NCBI GenBank assembly: GCA_019638705.1
Contig: JAHBTI010000018.1
Location: 1 to 64,000 of the forward strand
DNA: 64,000 nucleotides
Origin: Bacteroidota bacterium
Lineage (GTDB): Bacteria > Bacteroidota > Bacteroidia > B-17B0 > Aurantibacillaceae
Direction of reading: 5' to 3'
The position numbers and the translations under genes are program-made. Shown here piece by piece: positions 62,574 to 64,000 of the stretch (within the stretch, counting starts at the first letter, position 1; each line of letters opens with the position of its first letter). Under the pieces are notes generated by a model that was not told where the DNA came from, searched no databases, and worked only from the letters and a program-made list of their open reading frames with translations.

Positions 62574-63584
62574 ATGATTAATACCGACATAGCAATCATA
62601 GGGGCGGGTCCAGTAGGGTTATTCGCCATTTTTGAAGCAGGACTTTTAAAAATGCGTTGCCATTTGATTGACTATTTGCCGCAGGTTGGGGGGCAACTTT
62701 CTGAAATTTATCCTAAAAAACCCATTTACGATATTCCGGGTTACCCGTCAGTTCTTGCGCATGAATTAGTTGAAAATTTAATGAAACAAGCCGAGCCTTT
62801 TCACCCGACTTTTACGCTTGGCGAACGCATTGAAGCCCTGGAAAAACGCGATGAGCGTGATTTTTTGCTCACCACCAACATGGGTACTCAAATTCATGCC
62901 AAAGTGGTAGTAATTGCAGGCGGCTTAGGTGTGTTTGAACCCCGCAAACCCGAAGTGTCAGGCTTGGAAAAATTTGAAAACGGCAAAGGCATTAATTATA
63001 TGATTATTGACCCCGAAAAATACAGAGGTCAAAAAATGGTGATTGCGGGCGGTGGCGACAGTGCGCTTGACTGGACAATTTTTTTGAGCGATGTGTGCAG
63101 CGAATTGACTTTAGTTCACCGTAGCGAAAGTTTCAGAGGTGCGCCCGACAGCGTAAACAAAGTAATGCGTTTGGCACAGGAAGGAAAAATTAAATTGCAT
63201 TTAAACAGCAATCTTTTGTCGGTAAACGGAAACGAGCGTTTACAAAGTGTGGAAGTACTAAACACAAAAACACAAGAACAAATACGCATTGAAACCGAAC
63301 ATTTAATTCCTTTATTCGGGCTTTCGCCAAAGTTGGGACCCATTGAAAACTGGGGTTTGAATTTGGATAAAAACGCCATTGAAGTAAACACCGAAGATTA
63401 CAGCACCAACATTTCAGGCATTTACGCCATTGGCGACATTAACACATACAAAAACAAACTGAAACTGATTTTGTGCGGTTTTCACGAAGCGGCGTTGATG
63501 AGCCACAGCGCGTATAAATACATAAACCCGGGGATTAAATACACCATGAAATATACAACGGTGCAAGGTGTGCATGAGTTTTGA
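62574..63584 (+). CDS. ferredoxin/flavodoxin-NADP+ reductase (thioredoxin-reductase-like type)
   Basis: Two-dinucleotide-binding-domain flavoprotein of 336 residues. The FAD motif GAGPVG is near residue 9, the NAD(P) motif GGGDSALDW near residue 157, and the late FAD site IYAIGDINTY near residue 285. It lacks the CxxC redox centre of thioredoxin reductase, and the block HLIDYLPQVGGQLSEIYPKKPIYDIPGYP (in pieces) matches the YumC/type-2 FNR family. Probable partner: the [2Fe-2S] ferredoxin at 16.5 kb or a flavodoxin (inference). The start at TTG 62568 two codons upstream is less likely. Confidence 0.9.
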   Translation: MINTDIAIIGAGPVGLFAIFEAGLLKMRCHLIDYLPQVGGQLSEIYPKKPIYDIPGYPSVLAHELVENLMKQAEPFHPTFTLGERIEALEKRDERDFLLTTNMGTQIHAKVVVIAGGLGVFEPRKPEVSGLEKFENGKGINYMIIDPEKYRGQKMVIAGGGDSALDWTIFLSDVCSELTLVHRSESFRGAPDSVNKVMRLAQEGKIKLHLNSNLLSVNGNERLQSVEVLNTKTQEQIRIETEHLIPLFGLSPKLGPIENWGLNLDKNAIEVNTEDYSTNISGIYAIGDINTYKNKLKLILCGFHEAALMSHSAYKYINPGIKYTMKYTTVQGVHEF

Positions 63585-63691
63585 TGTAGGCGATTCTGAA
63601 TCTAAAATAAGGCTTAATCCGCTCTCTTATAACTTATTCTAACATAAATTCTAAACAGGCTCTCAAACCTTTGAAAAATTTTAAACAAGAC

Positions 63692-64000
63692 TTAGGCAAT
63701 TCTCACCAACTTACTCAAAGGAATTTCCAACACAATTGTTGTGCCTTGTTCGCTTGAATGTATGTTGAAATTTCCGCCAATGTTTTCGGCGCGGTGTTTC
63801 ATATTCAGCAAGCCGTTGCCTTGCGTATTTTCCTGCGAAATGCCTTTGCCGTTGTCCGCAATGTGCAAATTAAATCGGCTGTTGTTAAAATTTACGGTCA
63901 TTTCTACCTGCGTGGCTTGGGCGTGTTTCACTATGTTTTGCAGGGCTTCTTTGGCTATAAAGAAAATATTGCGGTGCGCTTCATGATTTATTTTTTCTGC
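63692..64000 (-). CDS. sensor histidine kinase, C-terminal ATPase part (truncated by window end)
   Basis: The minus-strand frame is open from the right edge of the window to the stop at 63692 and encodes 102 residues. It starts in the middle of a HATPase_c domain: HRNIFFIAKEALQNIVKHAQAT (N box), NGKGI (G1 box) and GLLNMKHRAENIGG (G2). This arrangement is that of NarX/DesK-type (HisKA_3) kinases, which usually pair with a LuxR-type regulator. A GTG at 63931 is an internal codon, not the start. Confidence 0.85.
   Translation of the reverse strand, partial: AEKINHEAHRNIFFIAKEALQNIVKHAQATQVEMTVNFNNSRFNLHIADNGKGISQENTQGNGLLNMKHRAENIGGNFNIHSSEQGTTIVLEIPLSKLVRIA

Noticed and set aside
1-64000. tRNA, rRNA, tmRNA, SRP RNA, RNase P RNA or CRISPR arrays
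   Set aside because: I looked through the gaps for T-arm sequences such as GGTTCRANTCC, rRNA-like stretches and regularly spaced 25-40 base repeats and found none. The repeats present are single palindromes without spacers.

Overview
The window reads as a piece of a Bacteroidota chromosome, probably of the Chitinophagales/Sphingobacteriales/Cytophagales kind. The evidence is: type IX secretion (T9SS) C-terminal sorting domains; Bacteroidota-specific families (DUF5686, IPExxxVDY, DUF2490, DUF5689, TonB-dependent outer-membrane proteins); a futalosine-pathway menaquinone gene (mqnA); a five-helix cytochrome b type succinate dehydrogenase; and many TAnnTTTG-type -7 promoter elements with few Shine-Dalgarno sequences. 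Genes are dense, and there are no tRNAs, rRNAs, CRISPR arrays, insertion sequences or prophage genes that I can recognise.

Layout. 0-3.7 kb: sdhCAB (complex II, minus strand). 3.8-7.1 kb: a single-polypeptide restriction-modification enzyme. 7.1-9.9 kb: acpP-fabF-rnc-IPExxxVDY operon. 10-15.3 kb: a small membrane protein, lptB, a DUF5686 outer-membrane protein, a lipoprotein and purM. 15.3-17.7 kb: a candidate small RNA, a J-domain protein, methylmalonyl-CoA epimerase, a [2Fe-2S] ferredoxin and an SDR. 17.8-22 kb: metH behind a SAM-I riboswitch. 22-26.8 kb: mqnA, sucD, a PspC protein, a DjlA-like co-chaperone, glutaryl-CoA-type dehydrogenase and a MaoC hydratase. 26.9-35 kb: hisS-hutH, PiT phosphate transporter, DUF2490, fabI, polyprenyl synthase and a MORN lipoprotein. 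35.3-43.2 kb: typA, then a divergent nuclease / TonB receptor / DUF5689 lipoprotein locus, then a small barrel with a T9SS-domain remnant. 43.5-49.9 kb: exbB-exbD-exbD-tonB, a PstS-like lipoprotein and a TPR protein. 49.9-55.6 kb: lptD, amidase, nadE and a SprT-like protein. 55.6-64 kb: two large T9SS cargo proteins, HU, fmt, a ferredoxin/flavodoxin-NADP reductase and the end of a histidine kinase.

How it fits together: most genes are housekeeping (TCA cycle, fatty-acid synthesis, LPS export, methionine, translation, cell wall). The TonB/ExbB/ExbD motor could power the TonB receptor encoded about 3 kb upstream, whose neighbours (secreted EEP nuclease and DUF5689 lipoprotein) suggest use of an extracellular phosphate-containing or nucleic-acid substrate (inference).

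The most interesting non-gene signal is a set of small palindromic or tandem repeats that fill most gaps. Some have entered functional DNA: the P3 loop of the SAM riboswitch, the metH leader, the metH and hisS coding regions, and the signal peptide of the PstS-like gene. A second theme is genes whose predicted transcription start lies within a few bases of the start codon, two of them with TTG starts. No clearly new multi-gene system is proven here. The best leads are the helicase-free restriction-modification protein, the nuclease/TonB/DUF5689 locus, the candidate RNA at 15.47-15.54 kb and the repeat-invaded riboswitch.
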